DNA of 64,000 nt from Carnegiea gigantea. Its lineage: Eukaryota; Streptophyta; Magnoliopsida; Caryophyllales; Cactaceae. Positions 1 to 10,336 of the stretch are shown here, piece by piece; position 1 is the first letter of the stretch; every line of letters starts with the position of its first letter. The notes beneath the pieces were generated by a model. That model did no database searches. It was given only the letters and a program-made list of their open reading frames with translations, and had not been told where the DNA came from. The DNA lies in the NCBI GenBank assembly GCA_029747015.1, contig JAKOGI010002473.1:1-64000 (forward strand), given 5' to 3'. A program made the position numbers and the translations under genes.

Positions 1-574
1 TTTTTTTTTTTTTTTGGGGGGGGGGGTAGGTGACACAGGAAAATGTCTTTTACATCCCCCTTTTCACCGTCCAAACTGTGGATTTTGAAATTGCTGGCTA
101 GACATGTATGCTTGATTGCTTTTACTCAATGAAACCAGTGCAAGTTTTTGTATTTTACTTCCTATTTGCAGTGCTTGGATACTGCTCGTGCATGCCTGTT
201 CACACTTCGGACGCCTTCAACATCTAATTATAGCATGCGCTATGAGTTGAGTGGAAAAAAGCTGCTACTATGCTAGGTCCTTTTGTTACGGCCACTACTA
301 TTGAATTTTTTTTTAAAAAAAAAAGGTAAATACGAGCCTATGCTAGGTAGCCCTTCTCTCAAAGGTTCTACCTGCATAATCATCCTGAAGAATACATGTG
401 AACTCAGGGGAAGGAGGGGTGAAAAAGGTTACATCGTTTTTAAGCAGTACCCCCCCACTTTGCAATCCAATCCGCTGCCAAGTTGCCTTCTCGAAAAACA
501 TGGGAGATGGTGACAGACTATTGAATTGGATCTCCATAAACTTTCAGATTTTTTCCCCTCTAGATTTTTGAAAT
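1..574. other. Intergenic, no gene seen
   Basis: Opens with a poly-T run followed by a poly-G run. The short open frames here overlap on both strands and show no family motif. I see no RNA gene or repeat structure. Confidence 0.5.
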
Positions 575-854
575 GAGAAATTATCATACGTCTCCTTGAC
601 ATATAGTAGATACTATTCTTAACTTTGAACTTTTAAAATTATTATTTTATCCCTCTCCTTCACCTTGGCTATTACTATTATATACAGAAAATTATTATTA
701 GAGTCATACACATCTCACTTACACTGTCTTGATTGAAAATGAGGTCATATGAAAATAATTTTAATGTGACGGAGATTAAATAATAATTTCAAATGTTAAG
801 GGTTAAAAATAACATTCACCTATATGTCAAAGGGGATGTATAATAATATTTCTC
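575..854. mobile_element. MITE with long imperfect terminal inverted repeats
   Basis: The left end reads GAGAAATTATCATACGTCTC and the reverse complement of the right end begins GAGAAATATTATTATACATC. Both continue into a GACATATAG block, giving an inverted repeat of roughly 40 bp around a 280-bp AT-rich element with no coding capacity. I found no convincing target duplication, so the superfamily is open; a Mutator- or hAT-derived MITE is possible. Confidence 0.6.
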
Positions 855-1453
855 TTTTAATTTATGTCTTTTTTGTAAATTCTCAACTACGTGGTTATGT
901 GCATATATTGGATATAAACACTGAGTTTGTTTATCATGAACATCTAGATTAGTATTTATGAGTACTATGAACATGGTACTTGTATAATACAGAATTTTAA
1001 CATTACATCAATCGGTTGAGTAATTGAGTTCCTTTGTTTGGCCAACAAATTGAATTTATTATAAGTCTATTATGTAGTTTTATCCTTGATCTCATTATGA
1101 AGAAAACATACTACAGAGGAGGAGGAGGGCAGAGTCGAGTTTCAATTATCAATTTTCGATTAACATATTTTGAAAGACTTCAACTATATTTATGGATAAA
1201 GTGTAAGTATCTTGTAACCATTCACCTAACACCACTTGTGAGCTAAATGTGCAAGTTTTTCAGGCATATATTATATGTATATGATGATTCTAAACTTCAA
1301 TATTGAAGTAGCTTTCGAGTTTTACTTTGTGTCTGTGAGGGTTTCTTCTGGTGTCATTATCTCAGCTACTCATATGAATTGTACGTCTGTTATAAGTGAA
1401 ATTAACTGTTAACCGTACTTTGCAGTCGATGAAACAAACAGGCCTTACGCGAA
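855..1453. other. Intergenic, no gene seen
   Basis: AT-rich DNA. The only notable open frame (1034-1246, plus) has no recognisable motif and ordinary AT-rich composition. It ends at the target duplication of the large LTR element. Confidence 0.45.
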
Positions 1454-1458
1454 ATTTC
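1454..1458 (+). repeat. Left target site duplication (ATTTC)
   Basis: ATTTC directly precedes the left LTR and is repeated exactly at 18503-18507 after the right LTR, as expected for integrase-mediated insertion of one LTR element. Confidence 0.7.
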
Positions 1459-1858
1459 TATTGGAGAATTTCAAGCAGTGGCCGCGATGGGTAGCCCATG
1501 TTGGGTTGTTGTCCAACGGTTTTCAACCGGTTTGTTGGATAATATAGACATGTCATTATTTAAAAAAACTACCCACAAATCCTAAACCAAAAGGTATCTT
1601 TAGCATATTATTAAGGCCATGGATGAATAGAGAAAGAGGGGGAATAAGACATAAACACAATATGGGAACAAGATGAGGATAATCATGCACTCCTATGAAT
1701 CTAACTTGAGAAGACTCGAATATCTACACTTGTCTTTCAGCGTTTTATCTAGAATACTACTTGTGGTATATAATAAATGAGTCTTAAGAAAGTGATATCG
1801 TCAATGACTTGTTGATATATCCAGTACCACATTATTCATCTTAATTCCTTTCCCGACA
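1459..1858 (+). repeat. 5' LTR of the nested LTR element
   Basis: 400 bp, alignable along its whole length with 18088-18502. The canonical TG start is mutated to TA here; the end is GACA. Shared blocks include ATGGATGAATAGAGAAAGAG and GATAATCATGCACTCC. Confidence 0.75.
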
Positions 1859-2098
1859 ATTGTGAGACTTATTTTAGTAGCAAAAATTTGTGGGATCACA
1901 ATCAAGTTTTCAGAAGTCGGACAAGTTGGTACGTGCTAAATTTAGAAGGATCATAGTCTCAATTTTAGATGACTATTTATGAGCAGTAACGCAAAGGACA
2001 TGTAAGATCCAATGGAAAAACAAATGACATGTAGCATCCAATGGAAAAGCAAATTTCATGCACCTTGGAACATTATGTTGGGTATATTTTTAACGAAT
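1859..2098. other. Internal remnant of the LTR element, non-coding
   Basis: Contains a short near-duplicate (GGACATGTAAGATCCAATGG and a similar copy about 35 bp later). No coding motif was seen. Confidence 0.4.
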
Positions 2099-2647
2099 CG
2101 GTCACATTTACCCCCCGTGACCTTTTTTGAAATGATTTTTTCACCCCTCACCTATTGATAATAATTTTTACCCCCTTCACCTTTTACCTTTTAGATAAAA
2201 ACTCTTAGAAATTGCATGAGAGGTCCCTGAACGAGTTCCTTTTAGGAAATATGCTTGTTATTAACGACTAAACGTTTTATCATGACTTTACTGGTACTTA
2301 GTTATTACAATCTACTACTTATATCTTATATATTATACTTTATGTGGTTATGGGCCCACCATGCTTAGCAAAATAATTAAAATATAATTGGCGAGTTTTA
2401 GCCATTACCTGACCTTAGTCGGCGCTGGATTTCGACGTTTTTCTAGCTTCTGATTTACAGAGATTGCAAATCTCAATCCCACCTTCCTTAAATCAGGCAC
2501 AGCACAAATCCGTTTCGTTTCCTACCTCGGACCGTAGTCACTAATTAAGTTTTTAATCTTTTTTAAAGATAGTGGAACTTTAATTAAGAAATTATAATAT
2601 TTAAGACATAAGTTCAATTGAATAATGTTCCCTACTAGGAAATTTCT

Positions 2648-2653
2648 TTTATT
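2648..2653 (-). terminator. Poly(A) signal AATAAA of the pararetroviral pregenome
   Basis: AATAAA on the minus strand about 160 nt downstream of the TATA box. Caulimovirid pregenomic RNAs carry such a signal shortly after the cap site, read on the second pass to give terminal redundancy. The motif is visible; its role is inferred. Confidence 0.5.
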
Positions 2654-2810
2654 GAAAGGTTAAAAGTAGAAATATTACAATGAAAATCTTGAAAAGAGAC
2701 TTAAGTTAAGATCAGTAGAGATGCTTGCTCAAAGAGAAATGAAGAATCCCGACTTCTCTTTAGCTCAAGAATGCTCAAATGACCGTGTCCCTTCTCAGCA
2801 CTCAACTTTT

Positions 2811-2823
2811 CTATTTATAGAGG
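2811..2823 (-). promoter_or_regulatory. TATA box of the pararetroviral pregenomic promoter
   Basis: The minus strand reads CCTCTATAAATAG, a strong plant TATA context like 35S-type promoters. It lies at the 3' end of the viral gene array with the poly(A) signal downstream. Whether it is still active is unknown. Confidence 0.6.
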
Positions 2824-3396
2824 GGATGGGGTACCTAGGATGCCCTAATAACTACAGTACATAAAGATTTTCACATGCGACAGTACATACTGACTCTACT
2901 GTACACACTTTATTTTACAGACCAGACACTTGTCAAAATAGTATAATAATGGGACAGCCACTTGTCAGAGCTTTTAATGATGATAAGACTAGTCATCATT
3001 ATTGAGATTCTGTATTCCCTCATCTCCAATTATATCTTCCATACTATTATCATTTGGATAATGTTCAAAATCTTTATCAAGTTGCTTAAGATCCTCTAAA
3101 TCCCATTCTTCAAATAATTCAAGGAGATATTTTTTTCTTTTTTCGATAAGAATTTTTCAGCTCCAACGTCAAAGAGATAATCAAAGATATCTTCTGACAC
3201 TGCTCCGTCTACCTTCATGTAGTCTTTAAATTCATTATCATAGGTAAAAGTAGTATTTTTATAATGCATTAATATTTTTTCTCATTCAATTAATGCCTAA
3301 CATTGATGATAAATGTTGAAAAATTCAATAGCCCTTGATAAAGTAGGATCAGTAACTAGATGTACAGGATTTTCATGAATCCAATTTTGTCAATGA

Positions 3397-4084
3397 TCAT
3401 TGAATACAATGATCGTCGCAATCAACGATTTGAACAAGATAATGGACTGGTTTGACTTTTTCATTTTCATATTCAATTAGAGTGCTATAAACCTCTAAAG
3501 TTAGGTATCTGCGAACTGAAATTTTTGTTAGACCTTCAGGAGATGTAAGAATCCAATAGATCCTTTTGAGCATGCATTGCTTGAATTTAGTTAAGGTTGA
3601 GAAAAATGAAAATTTTGGATTTGGGATTTCTGTGAAGTAAAGTACCATCCTATATTTCCAGACTTTAAAGATATGATCATTTGGAGATAATGAATTTGCT
3701 GGAAACGAATACCACCAACCATAGATCTATTGGGAAAGTAGATCGTTGTACTCCAAGACTCCCAAATATCATAGGAATAATGATGATAAAAGTCGATGCA
3801 GGCTGTATACTATTCATTGAACCATTTTTCTCGAACATGAAAACTTATATTTTTTCTTGGATATCATAAGGATACTGAAGGAAACTAATTTGTAACTCTA
3901 GAAGAGAAAATCTTTGGGCTATTAGGTAGGCAGTAGATAGTAGACCAAAATCTGATCTACTTTTTGTATGAAATTCTAGGTTATCAATAAAGACTTTACT
4001 AGAAGGTGTAATCCGTTCTTGTAGGAATGGTATTTCGTTAAGGATTTCCTCCTTTTCTGGCAGTAGATCTGCTTTGATGACCAC
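3397..4084 (-). pseudogene. Pararetroviral 3' ORF region, possibly transactivator-like
   Basis: Two open fragments remain on the minus strand (4084-3845, 79 codons; 3648-3397, 83 codons) between RNase H and the promoter. In caulimovirids with a separate inclusion-body/transactivator gene, that gene occupies this place. The fragments have mixed charged and aromatic composition and no motif I can name with certainty, so the call rests mainly on position. Several stops interrupt the region. Confidence 0.4.
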
Positions 4085-4089
4085 TATTG

Positions 4090-5400
4090 GCGAGTTCTTG
4101 AGTTAGACTGTCTGCCAGAGAGTTCTTCGATCCTTGTATATATTCAATAGAGAAGAAAATTGGTTAAGCCACAATTGCTAATGCAGGAGTTGCCCTTGCG
4201 CTTGCATATTTGATAAATTTTTTTTCACAAAACTAAGTATCCCTTTGCAATCAGTTCGAATAAGAAAAGATTTTGGAGCCAAAAAGATTAAGAACTTTTC
4301 AATTCTCCTTATGACTGCAAGGATTACTTTTTTCATTGTGGGATAGTTGCATTATACCTTATTAAAAATTCCACTGCAATATTTGCAGAGTTTTTCCCCT
4401 TCTTTGATTTTGAGCACCGCACTACAGTGCTCATTGCTGGCGTCTGTCTCAATAATTAAATCATCTCCTTCGTTAGGCAAATTAAGAATAAGAAGACTTT
4501 TTCACCTTTTTTTGAAATTTTGAACAATCTTTGAATCATTAGTGGTCCATGTCCAACTTACTTTTTTCTTGAGTTTCTGCTGCAATGGCTTTCTTAGTTT
4601 AGTTAAATCTTTAATTAAGTCTGAAGCATAAGCAAGGCATCCAAGAAACCTTTTTAGTTGCTTCCTATCTTCAATCTTTTCAGGAAAATTTCTATTTTTT
4701 CTAAAATATGCTTTTGTAGAATAATCTGTCCAGCTTTTATCTCTAGTCCTAAAAACTCAATTTCTTATTAAGCATAACTGCACTTGTTCTTTCCAAGTAT
4801 AATACCATAATCAATGTAACTTTGGGTGATAGTTAAGATATCATCTTTGTGCTGTTCTATAGTTTTGAAAAAGATAAGGATATCATCAATATAGACTAAA
4901 CAACAATGATTAAGATCTTTGAAAATGTTATCCATTCTTCTTTAAAATATTTGAGGTGTATTTTTAAGACCAAATGGCATTACTATCTACTCATAATGTC
5001 CTTGTGGAGCACTAAATGCAGTTAAAGGAATACTTTTCTCATCCATTTTTATCTGCCAGTAATTGCTTTTGCAATCTATTTTTGAGAATCAAGAGGCTCC
5101 TTGAATTCTGTTGAAAAGGACTGTTTTGTTTGGGATATAGCAGCCATCAAAGATAGTATTATCATTAAGTTTTTTATAATTGATTACCATTCTAGCTTTT
5201 CCTCTTTTTTCTTCAGCATTATTTCTTACCATGAAAGTGGGACTGGTGTGAGGACTCTTACTGTTTCTAATCAATCCTTTATCTAAATGTTCTTTGATTT
5301 GTTTATTAAATTCTTAAATATCTTGGTGTGTATACATCATTTATTTGACTCGGATAATAGTGTTGGGATTTCATAAAGTAATTTTAGCAAATGTTTTATC
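4090..5400 (-). pseudogene. Pararetroviral reverse transcriptase-RNase H, broken
   Basis: The N-terminal RT block is open at 5274-5089 (RMVINYKKLND with the preceding basic stretch). The polymerase motif YIDDIL is encoded at about 4878-4897. An RNase H motif (ETDAS) lies at about 4438-4460, with a second RNase H block (RTDCKG) near 4240. The order RT then RNase H without an integrase is typical of Caulimoviridae and excludes Ty3/gypsy. Numerous stops and frameshifts between the blocks show the gene is dead. In a live virus it copies pregenomic RNA into DNA in the cytoplasm. Confidence 0.8.
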
Positions 5401-5457
5401 GTTATCCCAAAATTTTAGAGGATTGTCAGAGTAGAGTTCTTTACAAAGTTTCTTTTG

Positions 5458-6225
5458 TTATTCAACAATCTGCTCTTTAAGAGATAATTCAAGTAATGAG
5501 ATTATCAATACTACCTCTCGTTTTACAGGTAATACCTTCGCACCACACTGGCTGCGTGTAAACTCAATTTTCTGATGAGTATAAACCTTACTTAATTTTT
5601 CAATAGGAGCTGAGTGACCATTAATTGTAAATATTATTTGGTTTATGGTTTGGGTGCATGGAGAGTATAATCTTTGAAAATTATTTCCAATAATCATATC
5701 ATAAGAGGGTTGATTAGTAGCTCATAGAACTGGTATAATGCATTGGACTCCTAATTCTATGCATAACCCTTCTATTGCCTCATTATGACTCATAACGCTA
5801 TTATCAGATATCCTTACTTGTACAAGATTCTCTACTTTTTTCCACATAAATTCTAGAAATAATGATCTTTTTCCAAAGCATACAGAACAACCACTATCTA
5901 TGTAAGCACACAATTCATATTTATTATATTCTTCTAAACATACCTTTATTGGGACATAGATGCTATTAGAGTTTGTATTGATAGCCTCATAGCATATTTT
6001 TATAGTCATGTTTTTGACTAATTCATCCTCATAGATTCGTTCACTAACAGTTCTAGTTTTATACCCAATGACCCTTCTATCTTGACTCATAATTTGATAT
6101 ATACTGGATCTTGCAGCCTCAAAACTCATTCTACTCATTTCACTGGTCATGCTAATTATATCATCTTCTTTAAGCTTTTCTTTAGCTGATGAAGGTCCTT
6201 CTCCCCAATCTGACCTTGTACTCAT
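5458..6225 (-). pseudogene. Pararetroviral aspartic protease region
   Basis: The longest viral fragment is open from 6225 to 5722 (167 codons), starting MSTRSDWGEG. It carries the retroviral-type protease signature YIDSGCS (about 5884-5910). A second open fragment (5697-5458, 79 codons) continues toward RT in another frame. In the family this protease trims the polyprotein. The start at 6225 may be the natural start of a separate PR-RT ORF, because the upstream movement-protein fragment ends before it. Confidence 0.75.
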
Positions 6226-6471
6226 GTTTCTTAATAATTGGAATTTAATGGTGATTTTACCTTCCTCATCAATTTTTATTATATTTTTCTTATTGATTTT
6301 TGTAGGATTGATAAAGCTAGATATTCATGAACGATCGATTTTTATCTCCTGAGGATTGGACTTAATCCTCTGGATCTTTTGCATAGGGGTAGGAGTCTTA
6401 AATTTTTCTGCCTCTATCATTGTTACCTTAGTTTTAGAGTTTATTGTATTATCGAATTTGTAGATAATTTT

Positions 6472-7161
6472 CTAAAATATCCTTAAAGGATATCCTTCTC
6501 TTTTCATGTCCATTCCAACTATTTTTATCTTAAGAGATAAAAAGTTTTTAGCAAATTCATCTTTTAGACTCACATAATATTCAGGTTGACAGTTGAAACC
6601 TACTGACCCATTACATAAATTGATTTTTATCCCTGTGATGATCTGATTATTAAATTTGATGTGCATAATATTACAAAGTAAAGCATAAAGATCAATATCC
6701 TTACCATAATATTGTAACGGAGTGATTTGAACTTGGACACTTTCAACATGGATATACTTATATTTTCTATCTTTGTTATGCTTAAGGATATTTTCTCAAT
6801 TAATGAGGTTAACTTCTCTAACGTCATACTCACAATCCTTTATCTCAAGATCTCCTTCCATTATTTCACATATGTATTTACTTTTTAATTGAAAGATAGA
6901 TTTTTTATAGATCATGTCTTTTTGGATTATGGGAAGAACCCAATCTCCTTTGACTTCTTCATGATTATTGTCTACACCAAACTCTTCTCCTTGAAGATGA
7001 GTAAGGCTAACTGAACTGCTTTCCGTTATATGATTTGTTTCTTCATAATCACTTTCTTTATTTTTATTGTCCATTATAATTTCAACAATTCCTTTGTTGT
7101 TACTTACGGCTAGGTCTAATGCCTCATCTTTACTAAACTCAACATAATCTAGGCTTTTCAA
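6472..7161 (-). pseudogene. Pararetroviral movement protein segment, broken
   Basis: Three overlapping minus-strand fragments in different frames (7161-6796, 6833-6627, 6666-6472). The last one contains NGSVGFNC followed by PEYYVSL (about 6571-6610), matching in style the conserved core of 30K-superfamily movement proteins of caulimovirids, which line plasmodesmata for cell-to-cell spread. The frame changes mean at least two indels. The first fragment is acidic and may be a linker after the coat protein. Confidence 0.6.
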
Positions 7162-7182
7162 GGTTTCAATTAGTTTGTTATT

Positions 7183-8090
7183 CTTTCTATTTTTGCATTC
7201 ATTAGCATAACGTCAGACTTCTCCGCATGCCCAATATTTGCCGTTGTTTTTTCCTGCAGGGTAATAAGCGATTTTCCTAAAAATCTTTATTTTTTAGGAC
7301 TTGGTTTATTATAATATTTTCTTTTATATTTCTCTCCCCTTTGCTTATTAAAACTCTTTTTCTTATAGAATTTTCTTTTCCTTCATTTTTCAGGTTCTTT
7401 TCCCCATTTATGAGGTGAATCCCAATAAGTTAAGAATTACTTCTTTATCTTCTTCTGCTTCTAGAGATCAAGACATTTTTCATTGACCCATTTTCGTAAA
7501 TAAGAAACTCTTGAATCACGGGTACCAACAACATCTGTCCGTTCAAGCCCAGCCATGTATTTTTCATTAATCATGGAATTTATTGGATATGGCAATTTGT
7601 CATAGAACATACCAAGATTGATTTCATTATGTCTAATTTTATAATAATACTAACTGAATTCAGCAATATAATTTTCAAGATATCTCATGTCCCATAATTC
7701 TATATTGTTAATTTTTCTTTGCCATTCTCTTGCTTTCTCTTCGGAATTTAGTTTAGCTCCAACAAATTCAGTCTCTATTTCCTTACATAAATTTCTGAAC
7801 ATAGCAGCTAGTGTTTTCATTATTCTAAATGTATTTTTACCTTTTTTGCTCAATGAATCATACCAGTCAGTTACAGTAATAGAAAAACTACATTTATGAA
7901 ATTTGCAGCAGTCCATGTAGTGTTTAGGTTTAAGATACTATTCATTTTTCTTTCCAGTGCTCAAATATTTCTTCTCTATTACGGGTTCCATTGATGTTTA
8001 AGATGCATCCTGTTTGACTAATTGTGGTAAGGTCAATTTCTTCAAAGGTTGTGATTTTCCTTGGGATGAACCCAAAGGAAAAATTATTTG
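7183..8090 (-). pseudogene. Pararetroviral coat protein with degenerate zinc knuckle
   Basis: The best fragment is 7916-7650 (88 codons), followed by further sense in other frames. A remnant of the CCHC knuckle lies at about 7190-7240: a WACGEV block and a YANEC block are visible, but the first cysteine is read as tyrosine and the glycine-histidine pair is replaced by a stop and arginine. A basic Lys/Arg-rich stretch (about 7290-7400) resembles the nucleic-acid-binding part of plant pararetroviral coat proteins. Confidence 0.65.
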
Positions 8091-8094
8091 TTCA

Positions 8095-8505
8095 TCATGT
8101 TGGAACGTACCTAGGTCTTAAGAAGTGAGTATTTCTTCTAGAAGGTTTACCAAATTCTTTAGGCTTAGGAACGACATTGTTAACTAGATTGGTCTCTATT
8201 TCTCCTAAGTCGAGTTCTTCACTGATCTCATTAATCTCATCTTCAGCAGTCATTTTACCATATTTTTTATCCAGTTTTCTTCTAATTTCTTCTAATAGTA
8301 ATACATTGAGATTTTCTAATTTAATCAGATTCATTTGCTGATATATTTGTTCTTCTAATTGGACATTATTAGTTTCTTCATTTTCATTAGATAAAATGTC
8401 ATATTTATCACTAATGAAGCTCATGATTTTGTTTAATTCTTCTGAGTTTTGTTCCTTTTCGAACATCTTTTGTAGTTCATCAAGAGTAAATTGCTTATAC
8501 TCCAT
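8095..8505 (-). pseudogene. Pararetroviral small coiled-coil ORF (136 aa)
   Basis: Still open over 136 codons from ATG at 8505. Acidic, rich in Glu, Asn and Leu with heptad-like spacing over most of its length, and a basic tail (RPRYVPT). It lies between the first small ORF and the coat region. It may be a virion-associated protein or the amino-terminal extension of the coat protein; no catalytic motif is visible. Confidence 0.5.
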
Positions 8506-8526
8506 CTTCTTTTTCTTTCTTTTCAG

Positions 8527-8877
8527 TCATTTTTCCCTAGATTTTTCCCCAACTTCTTTTTGAATTTTTAACTCGTGTAAAGGAAATGGAATCTTATTTT
8601 TAGGGTTTTGGAAAGGATATTTATGCTCAAAAGGAGGAATAATACTAGGAGTAGCTTTTTCACTATGCCTAACTTCGTTAATAAGAGAAAGATGGACTAT
8701 AGTTAACTGATTGTTAAGCTCCTTCAGTTCAATCTTAATTTTAGCTAATTCAACTTTTAATTTTAAAACTATATCAGTGATATAGTTTAATTGAAGTGCT
8801 AATAAAGTATTACCTTCTGGTGAGTGGACAATATATGAATAATTAGGATCAGGGCAAGCAGGTGATGATTTAAGCAT
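8527..8877 (-). pseudogene. First pararetroviral ORF (116 aa), coiled coil
   Basis: Open over 116 codons. The start codon lies about 50 nt downstream of the tRNA-primer site on the minus strand, where the first viral gene is expected. Residues about 30-65 form a Leu/Ile/Lys-rich heptad pattern. A proline-rich, basic C-terminus follows, as in virion-associated, DNA-binding proteins of badna- and caulimoviruses. It retains an open frame while its neighbours are broken, which may be chance for a short ORF. Confidence 0.5.
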
Positions 8878-8928
8878 TAATTAGCTTAAGTAATCATTAA
8901 TTAGCTTAATAACTTAATTATTTTTGGT

Positions 8929-8946
8929 CACATGGCTCTAATACCA
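8929..8946 (-). other. tRNA-iMet primer binding site of the pararetrovirus
   Basis: The minus strand reads TGGTATTAGAGCCATGTG, close to the complement of the 3' end of plant initiator tRNA-Met (TGGTATCAGAGCCATGG), differing in a C to T and at the last bases. This is the minus-strand DNA priming site and the usual numbering origin of Caulimoviridae. Confidence 0.8.
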
Positions 8947-9199
8947 AATGAAAGAGGATCGAAAATATTACTTAATGGGAGAAAATGCACATGCATAAAA
9001 TTAAATTTTTCAAAAGTAAATTTTTAAATATTTGGGGTTAAATTGCAAATTTTTAAGAGTTCAGGGACTTAAAAAAAAATAGAGGGGTACCTAAAAATTA
9101 AATTATATAAACGTGGAGGTACTAAAATATTAATTTGAAAAGCTCAGGGTTAAAAAAATGAAAAGTTAAAACGTGAGGGTATCCAAATGTGATTACCCC

Positions 9200-10057
9200 T
9201 ATTTTTAATGGATCAATACAAATGATCATGCTTACAAAGTGAGTATGTTGAGAGATAAGCACCAGTTTCTTTCACTTTTTCCATCATTAATGCGTGCAAT
9301 AGAAATTACCTCTCTTAATTCATCATTAACATGCTACATTTGTGGGCACTATCCAATTGAAATTATAATGTAGTTATTTGTCTAGTTGTTGTTGCATAGT
9401 GACATTTTGGCATACAAAATTCATATGCAGGAGCATGGCTTTTATTATCCTATTGCTGTTGTTTGTTTGCATGTGAAAGCCTAGTTTTTCTTTAATATGC
9501 ATGTTGAAGGTTGCTTAGCTTATGAATGGTAAATTGAAAGGTTATCCCATAGTTTTCGATAAGAGACTTTCTAACTACAAGTTAAGTATTTGACTTATTT
9601 TTGTTCGTGATCAATATATATGATACGTAAATGAGATAAATGCTACAAGGTAATATCAGTATTCTTGAATGTGGAAGAATTTATCATATATTATAGTACA
9701 TTAGCGGTTAACATACTGTGATTGAAAGTCCACAATGAAACTAGAAAGTTCAACGGATATATGGTCATTCTCAAATGAATGCTTATTTTGGTGGCTTGTC
9801 ACTTGACGTGAAATTTTATTATGATCTTGTATTTGGATTCATTGTATTTGAGAAAGTGGAATTGCTTGACATGTAATTTTATTATGATCTTATATTTGGA
9901 TTCACTGTATTTGAGAAAGTGGAATTGCATAAGTTCGTCTTCGAGAAAATGGAAGACATGACTTTAAAGGCTAAGTAGATAGGTATTATATTTGTTTTCA
10001 TATTTATATGAGTACATGAGTTGCATGGTATATGCATATGTATAATAATTACATGAT
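9200..10057. other. Internal remnant of the LTR element, non-coding
   Basis: AT-rich, no recognisable coding. It holds a local direct duplication: GTAATTTTATTATGATCTTAT with GATTCACTGTATTTGAGAAA near 9871-9920 repeats a copy about 60 bp upstream. Confidence 0.45.
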
Positions 10058-10189
<132 letters not shown>

Positions 10190-10336
10190 ATTTGTCAATA
10201 TTAAATTAGGAATGATGCCTTTAGGCAAGTGCTCTAGAGAGAGGTAAGATGATGATCATTGTCTTTAGTTATTGATCAATTAGCACCTCTGATGTTAATT
10301 CACTACAACAAACCGGCCTTTTAATGACCGAAAAAG

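Larger units (their letters stand above)
2560..8947 (-). mobile_element. Decayed endogenous pararetrovirus (Caulimoviridae), near full length
   Basis: On the minus strand the order is: a tRNA-iMet primer site (8929-8946), two small coiled-coil ORFs, coat-protein region with a degenerate zinc knuckle, 30K-type movement-protein segment, aspartic protease (DSGCS), reverse transcriptase (YIDDIL), RNase H, a possible transactivator-like region, then a TATA box (2812-2819) and an AATAAA signal (2648-2653). There are no LTRs. The primer site lies at one end and the pregenomic promoter at the other, as expected for a circular genome opened near its numbering origin. Coat before movement protein recalls cavemo/solendovirus-type layouts rather than badnaviruses, but the genus is not certain. 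Stops and frameshifts break every large frame, so it cannot be functional. The outer limits are approximate. As it lies inside an old LTR element, it is younger than that element. Confidence 0.85.
2099..9199. mobile_element. Putative terminal-inverted-repeat element enclosing the pararetrovirus
   Basis: At the left, TATTTTTAACGAATC is followed by GGTCACATTTACCCCC. At the right, an inverted counterpart (reverse complement GGGGTAATCACATTTGGATA) is followed by TATTTTTAATGGATC. The two flanks match at 13 of 15 positions and could be an old target duplication. Both arms also carry a GTCCCTGAAC motif in inverted orientation (about 2223 and 9060). Without the virus the element would be about 0.7 kb, MITE-sized. 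This is inference from ends only; the inverted repeats contain gaps. Confidence 0.35.

Noticed and set aside
2560..8947. Ty3/gypsy retrotransposon instead of a pararetrovirus
   Set aside because: No integrase and no LTRs; a movement-protein-like block is present, and a TATA/poly(A) pair lies after RNase H.
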